Shown here piece by piece: positions 45,671 through 56,270 of a DNA stretch of 64,000 bases (positions are counted from its first letter, which is position 1; every line of letters begins with the position of its first letter). Source of the stretch: Zygnema cylindricum (Eukaryota > Streptophyta > Zygnematophyceae > Zygnematales > Zygnemataceae); the NCBI GenBank assembly GCA_037447655.1, contig JBBHKE010003056.1, positions 20,670-84,669 on the forward strand, written 5' to 3'. The notes beneath the pieces are model-generated. The model was not told where the DNA came from, did not search any database, and saw only the letters and a program-made list of their open reading frames with translations. Both the position numbers and the translations under genes were made by a program.

Positions 45671-47100
45671 TCGTGTAGGGGGTGGTGTTGACATGCATGA
45701 TCAGACATTTTCTTATAGGCCCACTACCTTCCCGGAATGCAAAATATGCATTCCGCTAATTTCCGCTAGGAAGCCCATGCCTATTATGGCGAATTCGGCC
45801 ACCTCCATACCTGCATTTTCAAGGAATTCGGTGGGGGCTGAAATATTTCATTCATTCTCAGCAGAAGTAATTTTGCCTGATAGTTCTTACTTACCAGAAA
45901 TTTTAAGTGATCCAGGTTTTCTTATAGATACGAGGGAATTTAACCGAATCTATAACCAAACCTTGTCAATTCCACTTTCTCCGATCCCTTCCCCAATCTC
46001 AATCCCTACAGACTCTTCTGGGTTTCTTCCCATTGATTGGAATCCGGTCCAATTGAAACCTCATCCAAATGGATTAGTGATTTTGGACCTTTTCGCTGGA
46101 ATATGCACTTCTCTCCTTGCATGTTTGCGGAACGGATTATTAATCCGATTTTATTATTCGGTGGAGATTGATCCGTTAGCACGGAAAGCACAATTACATC
46201 ATTGTAATCTGTTGCATTCCCAATACCCGCATTTGTTCCCAAAATCTGCATACGAGCATATGCATACTGCCCTCCCACAAGACATCCGGATTGTGGGCAA
46301 CCATCACTCACTGGAGATTGGTCCAATCGATCTAGTTTTTGGCGGATGGGTGTGCCAGGGAATGTCCCGGGCCGGGAAAGGTCTCGGATTAGCCGATCCC
46401 CGCACCAAATTATTTTTTGAGTTGGTTCGCATCTTACATTTTCTACAAACTTTAGATCATACTATGGGGTATATCTTGGAAAATGTCGCGGCCTATAATG
46501 ATCCAAGACCTACGGTTTTGGCTGATTATCAACGAATCGAACAATTAATTGGTCCGCCTCTTATTATTGACGCGGCTCGCCATGGTTCACTAGCACACCG
46601 GGTTCGCTCCAAATGGACGAACTTGATCGATATTGGAAGACTTCGGGAGGCCAACTTGTTAGTTTGTCCTCCTCCTACAGACATTCAGGCTGCCCTTCTT
46701 CCTTTTCATAAGGTGGAGGCTTGCATTCAAAAGGATTGTCCCCCTAATTTCAGTGTCAATGTCCCGGGCCAACCTCTCAAGGTGCTTCCTACCTTAGTTT
46801 CTTACCCACATTCACATGCATTCTCTAATGACGGCCCTGGCATGCTCCGAAACATTCATACCGGTGAGCTTGAAGAGCCTACCTCTACGGAACGAGAACA
46901 CATAATGCATTTCATTCCGGCACTACTGCCGCTCCTGGTCTTATTGAACGTCAAAGATGCACTTTATTAGGTCGTGTCATGGACCCTCAGTCTTTGTCTT
47001 TTGTTTTAGGTCTTGGGTTTGCAGATGGTCGCCACTCTCAGGTACATCCGTCTGAACCAGCTGGGGGGGGGAATGCATCACTAAGAAAATCTTTCCGTAC
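45671..47100 (+). pseudogene. DNMT3-like C5-cytosine DNA methyltransferase domain inside gypsy G pol
   Basis: After copia B and its duplicate target are removed, the protease frame continues into this region in phase. Methyltransferase motifs appear in order: motif I ILDLFAGICTS (about 46080), motif II YYSVEIDP, motif IV GGWVCQGMS (about 46340), motif VI LENV (about 46477), motif VIII AHRVRSKWTNL (about 46593), then a target-recognition segment, GELEEPTSTEREHIM and LIERQRCTLLGR (46930-46975). The last parts are arranged like DNMT3/DRM enzymes. The catalytic Cys is present, but the usual Pro before it is Val. A frameshift near 46908 separates HIM from the final motif. The active enzyme would methylate cytosine in DNA using S-adenosylmethionine. 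Confidence 0.92.
47061..47072 (+). other. Internal G-run resembling the 3' polypurine tract
   Basis: AGCTGGGGGGGGGAAT between the methyltransferase and reverse transcriptase resembles the tract AGCTGGGGGGGGGGATAA at 50443-50458. It is in frame as AGGGNA. It could be a second plus-strand priming site or a trace of how the module was acquired; both are inference. Confidence 0.35.
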
Positions 47101-48900
47101 CACTCCCCAAGGGACCATATTTCAATTTTTCCTCTTTCCTTCTCCAATTCCACCAATTCCGGAAATCTCTATCTACGTTTTCCTCAATCCTAGCCATATG
47201 TCCTGGTCTATTCCCGCATAAACGGCTGTCCAGTCTACAAGCCTCATGCATATTCCACCCACTCCTCATTGGAGTGCTGCTTTTCCAACACGCAGTTGGA
47301 ATCATTCGGTTAATTGCTTTAAACAGACACCTGTAGCTTACGAGTTAGGACAAACGCCTATCGCAGATGAGCAGTTGGCCTTTGCACAAGCCATGGAAGC
47401 TATGACAACCGAAAATCCCGATGCTCCTAAATGGAAATTTGGCACTAATCTAACAAAGGCCAAACAAGAGTTACTGAATGACAAAGTTTTACGAAATATC
47501 GATGCCTTTGCCTTTTCTATGAATGATTTAGGTTGTCACACCGCTTATAAAATGTCGATAGATCTCGCAGATGATCGCCCTATATTGAAACCGAAACATC
47601 GTTTGTCAAAAACTGAATGGGAAATGGTAGACAAGCGATGTGCTAAACTAGAGGAAGCTGGCCTAATCTATCGGTCAGACTCCACATTTGCAGCCCCCAC
47701 TGTCATGCCTCGGAAAAAAGATTCCGAGGGAAATTTTACTGAACGTCGAATGTGTGGTGACTATCGTGAACTAAATGCTAGAACAGTTCAAGATCGTCAT
47801 CCCATGCCTCTTGCCGAAGAAATATTTGATCATGTAGGCGGAGCAAATTATTTTAGTATCCTTGACCTCCGTCAAGGATTCAATCAAATCGAGATAGAGG
47901 AAAAAGACCGGCATAAAACTGCCTTTTAGGGTAGCGACGGCCGATGGGAATGGGCCGTAATGCCATTCGGACTGAAAAATGCTCCGGCAGTATTTCAAAA
48001 AGTCATGGACTTCGTTCTTGGAGGCTGTAAGTTTGCTAGATGTTACATTGATGACCTCATCATTGCCTCGGCTACTATCGAAGAGCACGCTGCTCACATC
48101 GAATGGGTATTGACTGAATTAAAAAAGGTCAGATTAAAATGTCATCCAGCGAAATGCACCTTTGGAGCCGAGGGAGTGCCTTACCTCGGCCATTTTATCT
48201 CGGCTGAGGGGATCACTCCTCTCGAAGCAAAGGTAGAGGCAATCAGTAAATTGCCTGCTCCCACAGACCTCACCAGTCTGCGAGCCTTTCTCGGACTTGC
48301 TAATTATTATCGCAGGTTTGTATCTAATTTTTGCACCATCGCATCTCCGTTAAACAACCTTCTCAAGAAGGAAAAGGCGTTTATATGGGGTCCCGATCAG
48401 ATTTCCGAATTTCAAAAATTAAAAACCGCCTTATCGAGTGCTCCAATTCTCCGTCCTCCCAATCACAAACTTTCTTTTTGTCTCCAAACAGATTTTTGAA
48501 AACCCGGAATCGCCGCCATCTTCACACAAAGAGAGTTGAGCGGAGAGGAATACGTAGTTGCTTACGCGAGTATAAGCAATAACCGGGCTGAATCAAATTA
48601 TAGTAGCTACGAAGGAGAGTGTCTAGCCGCGGTTTGGGGAGTCGTTCACTTCCGCCATTATTTGTACGGAAAACCTTTCACACTCTTAACTGACCATCAG
48701 CCCTTACATTGGCTGATGACGAACGATAAGCTTTCCGTGAAGTTAGCCCGATGGGCTTTAATCTTACAAGAATATGACGTTGAAATAATTCACCGACCAA
48801 GTCTGCTTAGTCTAAACGCAAACGAAATTTCCCGAAATCCTTTGTCCCGAACAACAGATAACGGAGTTCGACAAGATTTCGATGATGACGATGTTCGCGT
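47101..48900 (+). pseudogene. Gypsy G reverse transcriptase and RNase H
   Basis: The reverse transcriptase core includes RMCGDYRELNARTVQDRHPM (about 47749), ILDLRQGFNQIEI, MPFGLKNAPAVFQ (about 47961) and the catalytic RCYIDDLIIAS (about 48038). RNase H follows with LQTDF, ESNYSSYEGECLAAVWGV and TDHQPLHWL. The frame is shared with the methyltransferase C-terminus and stays open except for stops TAA 47219-47221, TAG 47927-47929 and TGA 48497-48499. YIDD and the fold order are Ty3/gypsy-like. Confidence 0.92.
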
Positions 48901-49840
48901 CATGTCAATGGGTTCTTATCTTACTTACTACCTAGCGTCTATTCCGAACCCCTGTCCCGCCACAGATCCTTGGCGTGATGGGCCTCTCATTCTTTTCCTA
49001 TCCTCCCAGACCTTCAGGTCCGGCACCACCTCTGATGAAGAAGATAGAGTGAAAAAGAGGGCAAAAGGTTCCCTTTGGCTCGGGGGATCTTTAGTTCGGT
49101 TGTTGGCAGACGGAAGCCATAGGCATGTTCCACGGCCTACCGAGTGTCTTTCTCTCATTGAGCAGATTCACACCGAGCTTGGTCACTACGGTACCAAGCG
49201 AACGTTAAGTCTAGTTCAGGCACGGTATTGGTGGTCAGGAATGCAAGCTGATGTCGCTGCTATTCTACACAAGTGTGCCACCTTTGACCGTCTCCGAACT
49301 TCTTTCTCTAACCGGCAGACCACGCTTCAACCTCTACCTATTAGGGGTTTGTTCTATCGATGGTCGGTCGATTTGGCCGGACCTTTTCCTATCTCACGTA
49401 GGGGTAAACAATATATTATGATTATGATTGAAAATTTCAGTAAGTGGGTAGAAGTCGTAGCCCTGCCTCACAAGACTGCTAAGTTAACCACTGCAGCTTT
49501 TAAGGAACATGTTCTTATGAGATACGGTGCCCCAGCCGAGGTCCTTACGGATCAAGGTACAAAATTCCGGGGAGAATTTCAAAAGATGCTTGATGAGGCT
49601 CTCATCGATCATCGTCGTACTAGTCGGGATCACCCCCAGGCCGATGGCCTGGCTGAACGAGCAGTCCAGACATTTAAGCGTGCCTTGCGTAAGCATTGCT
49701 TAGAAAAACACATTTCGGTTTGGGACGAGTCCCTTGGTTACATTACCATGGGATATCGCATGTCGGTTTAGGCTAGTCTGGCTAATTTCAACCCGTATTA
49801 TATTTTATTTGGGTGACAGCCGTTGCTCGGTCGCAGTATT
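48901..49840 (+). pseudogene. Gypsy G integrase core
   Basis: The zinc-binding segment HTELGHYGTKRTL…KCATFD (about 49169-49290) has its last Cys replaced by Phe. The DDE core is visible as WSVDLAGPF (about 49363), VLTDQGTKF (about 49541) and HPQADGLAERAVQTFKRAL (about 49630). In-frame stops are TAG 49769-49771 and TGA 49814-49816. It would insert the cDNA into the host genome. Confidence 0.9.
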
Positions 49841-50439
49841 CAGAAAGGCCGCAAGCTTCCCACTTCTGCTGATGTCTGACACTATTTATTTGGAAGAACT
49901 CACTCGCCGTGCTTTGCTTTTTGCCCGTGAAATGCCCATGGCTTTTGATAACCTGCAGATTGCCCAGCTTCGGGAGACAATCGGTTTGCCACTACTCGCA
50001 GTGGCAGTTACAGGCGCAACAGAAGCCCTATCGGGTGGGAGATTATGTTTATCTTCGCAGACAATCTTTTGACACTTTGGACACGGATGTTTCTGCACAC
50101 ATCTTACGGATTATCGAGGTGGATCCGAACGGGATGTTGGGATTACAAGGAGCGGACACGCCGACTTTTCAAGAGCACTCCAAGAATTGTGCTCCATGTT
50201 ACTTACCAGAGTTGTCGCAGGATATGGATCCTATGCGGATGCCGATTACGGAGGCGACGACATGTACCTTTTGTCATCGATCTGACGGGGAAACTACCAT
50301 GCTACTTTGTGATCATTGCAATCAGGGGTTTCACATGGAGTGTTTGGTGCCACCTTTATTGGCAGTTCCCGACGGTCACTGGTTTTGCCAAACATGTCGC
50401 GAGCTACCGGTCGTGTTGGCAACCTCCTCTGTCGCCTAA
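49841..50439 (+). pseudogene. Gypsy G integrase C-terminus with PHD finger
   Basis: After frameshifts, the integrase C-terminal segment (KPYRVGDYVYLRRQSFD near 50010-50065) runs into a Cys4-His-Cys3 PHD finger at 50263-50397. The spacing is CX2C, X11, CX2C, X4, HX2C, X14, CX2C, with the Trp two residues before the seventh Cys (HWFCQTC). The domain sits where chromoviruses carry a chromodomain. PHD fingers usually bind histone H3 tails, so it may steer integration. The stop is TAA at 50437-50439. Confidence 0.88.
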
Positions 50440-50445
50440 AGAGCT

Positions 50446-50456
50446 GGGGGGGGGGA
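50446..50456 (+). promoter_or_regulatory. Polypurine tract of gypsy G
   Basis: A run of ten G followed by A lies seven bases after the stop codon of pol, the expected position of the plus-strand primer. The 3' LTR should begin just after it, but the following 190 bp do not match the start of the element at 35604. Confidence 0.65.
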
Positions 50457-50648
50457 TAAACCGACCTAACCATAACCAGCTAAGTCGTTGACCTTTCTTT
50501 TTCTTCCACCTTGCCTATTGTTGTATTTACCCATTTTTTTGCTTTTATGATTTATTTCATTTCCGATATCTCGCTATCATTTGAGTTTAAGTTGAGCACA
50601 GCTGATGATATTGCATGCATCTTTATGTTATTTGACACATGCACGACA

Positions 50649-50901
50649 ATGATGACCATCACCGATGATTCTTCTCGGTACTCTGGGGTATATTTTTTGA
50701 AAAACAAATCAAAAGCTTTGAAATATTTTAAGCAATACAAGGCATGGAGTGAGAAACTCCATGAAACCTCAATCAAGAGAGTAAAGAGTGACAATGGTGG
50801 TGAGTATACCTCCAACTAGTTTGAGGATTTTATGAGGGAAGATAGAGTACACCGAAAGACAGTTCCAGAAAAATTTGAAAAAGAATGATGTGGCCGAAAG
50901 G
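50649..50901 (+). pseudogene. Copia C integrase middle fragment
   Basis: Continues C's integrase after gypsy G: MTITDDSSRYSGVYFLKNKS, then KRVKSDNGGEYTSN and a degraded segment up to NDVAER at 50901, where D is inserted. It contains the first two catalytic Asp positions. Confidence 0.85.
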
Positions 50902-51934
50902 TGTAGAAAATAAAGGCTATTTTAGTAGTTTCTAGGTTTTGTAAAATGTAGAAAAGAAGAAGAGGCAGTCTGCCTCTAACTCCCCTCTCCAGCTCCCACA
51001 CTTGTCGTAGTCACTGAAAGTTGGAGAGGGAGATAGAGCCATGGCCGCCTATGCTATCCAGACAAGAAAAGACATTAGATTGGTAGAATTACCAAAATAG
51101 ATATTGACGGACCGCGGATTTCAACCTGACGGCTCTGACAGTCAGAGCCGCCGGTAGCCAGTAGCTTTAGCTAATTAGACTAGGATTAAGGATACAATAT
51201 AGAGTTTGATAATTACATAAATATGTACACATAGGCTATTTTCATTTCACGAGATATTTGGACATAGATACACTTTGTAATGTACAGCGTACGGAATATC
51301 CAAAAACGATACCGCGCAATTTGATTCGAAGGCAAAACAAATATCGCGCAAGTATTTATGACGACTACGATTGAAATCCGGTTTAATCGGACGGCCGCAA
51401 AGCATGCCGAGATTGCGGAATAGTTTTTCGGCATTTTGAGGTCAACGTCACGTCGAATGACACGTGGCACAACCATATTGGAATACGGCATCTCCGAGGA
51501 TCACAAGAACGAATCCAAAAATGACATCTATCGACTTTTTAGCCATGTTGTATAATGGCCGTACAGAAAGTACACCGGCACTCGTACCTTTTTGTACGAT
51601 ACAATATTATGATTGGTGCAGTACTGCAGTAGATATAGTTTTATAGAGAGATAAGACTAAGAAAAAATTCATATATTGGACCCTCTCTCTCGGAGAGCTT
51701 CTGTACAAAAGTTCAACTTTGACCCTTCATAACTTACTACTCAGAGGAGCAAATTCATATATTTTTTTTGCTATGGACTAAGGAGAATCTTGCCTTTACA
51801 AAGGTGAAAGTGGCCTGAGTTTTTTTCTGCCAAGGTGGCAGCTATTCTAACTGAAACACAAAGGGGCCAGGGTTATCCTAGAGGCTTCGTGTGAGCTGCG
51901 TATTATAAGGACCTATGGAGGTCTCAGAGTTGCA
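50902..51934 (+). repeat. Copia D 5' LTR
   Basis: Starts TGTAGAAAATAAAGG and ends CTCAGAGTTGCA. It contains GACACGTGGCACA and a minus-strand tRNA-like block near 51105-51170. Confidence 0.88.
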
Positions 51935-54900
51935 TGTTATGGGCCCACCCACTAATATGCCCATATTCAATGGAACAGGAATCATATACTGGGAAAGTAT
52001 GATGACATGAGCTCTATGTGAGAAACGGTTTTGGGAATAGTGAGTGGACAGGTGAGGCCTCCATCAAGTCTTGGGATACCTGTAGGGTTTATAGGAAGCA
52101 GATTCACTAGAGATGCAGATCAATCTTTAACGGAGGAGACAAAAGAAGTGGAGGAGGTGGTCAAAGAAAAGGAGAAGGAGATGGTCACACCAATAGTAAA
52201 CGGTTCGGCATTCATGTTACCTATTCCGAGGAACGAGGAGAATGATATCGATACCTAAGACTACAACAATATGGCGGCTAAGCACTTCATCCTTCGCCAT
52301 CTTAATCAATGGCTTGCATCTCCCCATTTGCAGGTAGAGAGGGCATCCAATCTTTGGGTGGCTCTTATAGAGATGTACCGAAGTGGTATGATTTAGCAAC
52401 AATAGTAGGCTGATCAAAAAAATTAAGGAGTAGGTATACAAAGGGGGGAAGATGTTGGATTTTTGCAATGAGCTTGCTATACTTTTCATGGAACTACAGA
52501 GTGCTGGTAAAGTATTTAGTGAAAAGGAAAAGGTTAACTGTTTAATGATGAAGTTACTCGATGAGTTCGAAAACATAGTCAACCGTATGCTGGACTTGGC
52601 TAACTCAAGGTGGATTTGGAATTCCGTGGTAGGGATGATTCTCGTTCGGGAGAATACGATTGAGATCCAAAGGGGAGGAAAGAGTGGGCAAGGTTTGGCA
52701 GCTGGGACCGATTGGAGGAAAAATGATTCCATGAAACAGGTTGGAAATTATCGAGGGGAGGGGCAGAAAAATCAGATCGAGGAGTTCGAACCAAGGACTC
52801 CCAAGGGTTTTTGCCATTTTTGTAAGAAACCATGGCACTATATGGCTGAATGCACTAAGATAACTGAACTGCGGTTAAAGGAGGGGCGGACCCATGGACC
52901 CATGAGAGGAAAAAAAATGGCCCTTGTGACACAGGTACATGATGCGAAATCCGAGGACGAGGACCATGAACTCCTATTCGATGAGGAGTTGGAAGCAAAA
53001 AACGAGGTTGAAATTCCACGTAAGCAGAAATCTGCTTTCGGTGGATTCAAAGGTGAAGCAGGCTGGATTGTAGACTCAGATGCATCCATGCACATGTGTA
53101 AAGATAAACACCTGTTCACTAAGATAAGAAAGATACCCACTGTAGAGATAGAGTACAAGGATGGGAGGATAGTCACTACTACTATTGTAGGATCAGTTGA
53201 TCTAAAAGTGTTAGTCGAAGCAATGAAATCTATTATTATATTCTCTAATGTATTGTTTATTTCAAAGGTGAACAAAAACCTCATCTCTACGTCTGTATTA
53301 GATGATAAGGGTTTTGATCATAGCACTAGGAAATGCTAGTTTTGAGGAGGAAGTTTATTTTACTGCTGAAAAAGGTAGCCAAGGGATATTTAGGCTGATT
53401 TTAAGCAATGAAAAGAATAAACTTTATTATGTTGGTGTTCATGATATAATGTTGTGGCATAAGAGGCTTTGGCATGTGAATCTATATACGTTAAGAGAGA
53501 TGAAAAAGATAGGAGTAGTGGAAGGAATTCAGTTCGGTGAGAGTGAGAATTTAAGTGATTGTAGTTGATGTGCTCAAGGTAAAGCACACAGGTTACCTTT
53601 CCCAAAAACTTCAACCTATAAGGGAGAAAAGATTCTAGATTTAGTACACACAGATATTTGGGGGCCAGCCAGAGTGGCATCACCTTGAAGAAAGAGATTT
53701 ATGATGACTATCACCGATGATTGGTCTCGGTATTCCAAGGTGTATTTTTTGAAAAATAACTCAGAGGCTCAACAATGTTTTAAACAATATAAACCATGGA
53801 GTGAAAAACTCCATGAAACCTCAATCAAGAGAGTAAGGAGTGAGAATGGTGGAGAGTGTACCTCTAACCAGTTTGAGGATTTTTTGAGGGAAGATGGAGT
53901 GCAACACCAATAGACAGATCCGAAAATCCTGAGCAGAATGGTGTAGCTGAAAGATTAAATAGAACACTAAGTGATAGTGCCAAGAGTATGTTGTTAGATA
54001 TGAAGATAGGAAAAAAGTTTTGGGCCGAAGCAATGAATTGTGTAAATTCTCTCAAGAATACAGTTCTTACTTCAGAAGTAAAAGGCCAAACGCCCTATGA
54101 GAGATAGATAGGCAGAAACCAAATATTTCACACTTAAAGGTTTTCGATAGTCAAGTGTTCAATTTAGACAAATATCAATCAAACTAGAAGTTTGACCCAA
54201 AAGGAAAACCAGGATATTTACTAGGATATGATGAAGATGTAAAAGGATATAGAGTCTATAATCTCAAAAAAGAGGATATTATCCTAGTGAAGCAACTAGT
54301 GGTTATGGATGAACGAAAATCTATAGATTCCTTTAAACATACAAAGACAGTCAGAATCACATTTGAGTCATAAAATTGTGATGACTTGAGCTTCCTAACT
54401 ATCCATGATTTCAAGAAAATGATGATCTTGCAAGCACAGATCAGATCGAGAAGGACACAAATGTGAAACCTCTAGTATTAACTCCAACCGAAGCGGAAGA
54501 CGTGGTGGAAATCGACCCTGAATAAAAGGATAGGGGAGACGTAGAAACTGTTCGAAAGAATTCAAGAGAGCCATGTATTCCGACAACCGAGTTTGAGGGA
54601 GGAAGAAGAAGGAGCAAAAGACTGCAAGAGAGGCAAGTTAACAATAAGGTAACCAAACTGTCTCACCCAGATGAACCTCAAACTTATAATGAGGCAATGA
54701 CTTGTTCAGAGAGAAACCGGTGGAAGACAGCCATTAATGAGGAGAAGGCCTCAATTATGACGGCCGATAAATGGGAATTGATGGATTTTCCTCCAAATAG
54801 AAAGCTAATTGGGTGTTAGTGGGTATTTAAGCTGAAACTCAACCCGGATAACACCATTGAGCGGAACAAGGCTCGGTTAGTGGCGAAGGGATTTACTTTA

Positions 54901-56246
54901 AAAGAGGGAATTGACTACGAGGAGAATTTTGCTCCGATAGTTAGGTTTCCTTCTATTCGGATACTTCTCAGAATGGCAGCAGCAGAAGACATGCAAGTGC
55001 ATTAGATGGACATCAAGACGACTTTTTTACATAGAGAGTTGGAAGAGGAAATTTTTATGCGACAACCCGAAGGATTTGTGGAGCAAGGGGAGGAAAGCAA
55101 GATATGGCGATTGATCAAATCTTTGTATAGGCTGAATCAGGCGCCCCGACAATGGAAGAAGAAGCTCGATGAGTTTTTTACAGGTTTGGGATATATTCGG
55201 ATCAACTCAGAACACTCAATTTATTTGTTTGAGGATGAGGAAGGAATTATTTTTATTGCAATTTATGTTGATGATTTGCTTAATTAAGTAAATCCACGGA
55301 TAAAATAAATAAGTTGAAAAATGATCTAAAAAGAAGATTTGAGATGAAGGATATGGGAGAAGCAAGGTATATTTTTGGAATTCAGGTAAAGAAAGACAGA
55401 GATAGAAAAATAATAAGAATAACTCAAAAGGAGGCCATTGGAAATATGTTAGAAAAATTCCAAATGGACAAGGATAATAGTTGTAGCACTCCTATGGAAC
55501 TAAAGAAGGGAAGTGAGGGGAGTGTGGAAGATAGAGTTATAATCTTAGATGATGAGGTAGGCTTGGAAGAGAAAAGATTTATGCAGACCATCCTTTATAG
55601 ACAAGTAGTGGGATCCCTAATATATTTCATGAATTATACTCGTCCGGACATAGTCGTAGCTGTAAGAGTACTAAATAGGAGTCTCAATGCTCCCACTAAG
55701 AAAGATTGGGAGGCAACTAAGAGAGTCCTTAGATATCTCATAGGGACTAGGTATCTATGGTTGCATTTAGGTTGGAACAATACTGACATCACCACTTGGA
55801 GTGATGCCAGCTATGGGGATGCTCTTATGAGGAGATGCACATCTGGATATGTATTGTATGTGGTTGATGGGGCTCGCTGCAGGAGCAACAAACAGCAAAA
55901 GGTCATTGCTCAGTCCACCATGGAGGTTGAGTACATTGCTTCTTGCTCTGCTGTAAAAGAATTATTTTGGGTCAAGTCTTTGCTTGGTTAGCTTGGTCAT
56001 CTTAAGAGTGGTGTCCGAAAAGTGTTTTGTGATAATCAGGCTGCCATCGCCATTTTTGCCAATCCTAAACCTCACTTTAAAGCCAAACACATGGACATTA
56101 GACTTAGCTTTGTTAGAGAGAAAGTAGAAAACAAGATAATCAATTTGGAGTATAAACCAGATAGTGAAATCGTATCAGATATGTTGCCCAAACCTGTGCC
56201 CTCTCCTAAACTAATTTTTTGCCGAAAAAGTGAGGTCTTAAAATAA
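51935..56246 (+). pseudogene. Copia D gag-pol remnant
   Basis: Gag starts near ATGGGCCCACCC (51938). The knuckle CHFCKKPWHYMAEC is near 52812. The protease site reads WIVDSDASMHM (Gly of DSG changed to Asp). Integrase has MTITDDWSRYS, a VRSENGGE segment and PEQNGVAERLNRTLSD. Reverse transcriptase has IYVDDLLN near 55262. RNase H has TWSDASYGDALMRR and ends near 56246. Stops and frameshifts are frequent, for example at 52256, 53337, 54107, 54817 and 55285. Confidence 0.88.
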
Positions 56247-56270
56247 AAAGTGACTAGAAAATAAGGGGAG

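Larger units (their letters stand above)
35604..50648 (+). mobile_element. Ty3/gypsy element G carrying a DNA methyltransferase and a PHD finger
   Basis: G is inserted in copia C between two copies of ATGA (35600-35603 and 50649-50652). It begins TGTCATGC and ends GCACGACA, imperfect inverted termini of LTR type. After removal of nested copia B it is about 9.5 kb. Coding order is gag, two CCHC knuckles, aspartic protease, C5-cytosine methyltransferase, reverse transcriptase, RNase H, integrase and PHD finger. A polypurine tract lies at 50446-50456. I could not find a copy of the 5' terminal sequence after that tract, so the 3' LTR appears deleted or replaced. Confidence 0.9.

Noticed and set aside
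45466-45678. 70-codon frame at the end of copia B
   Set aside because: It is the 3' LTR copy of the gag start running into gypsy sequence; no internal gag follows.
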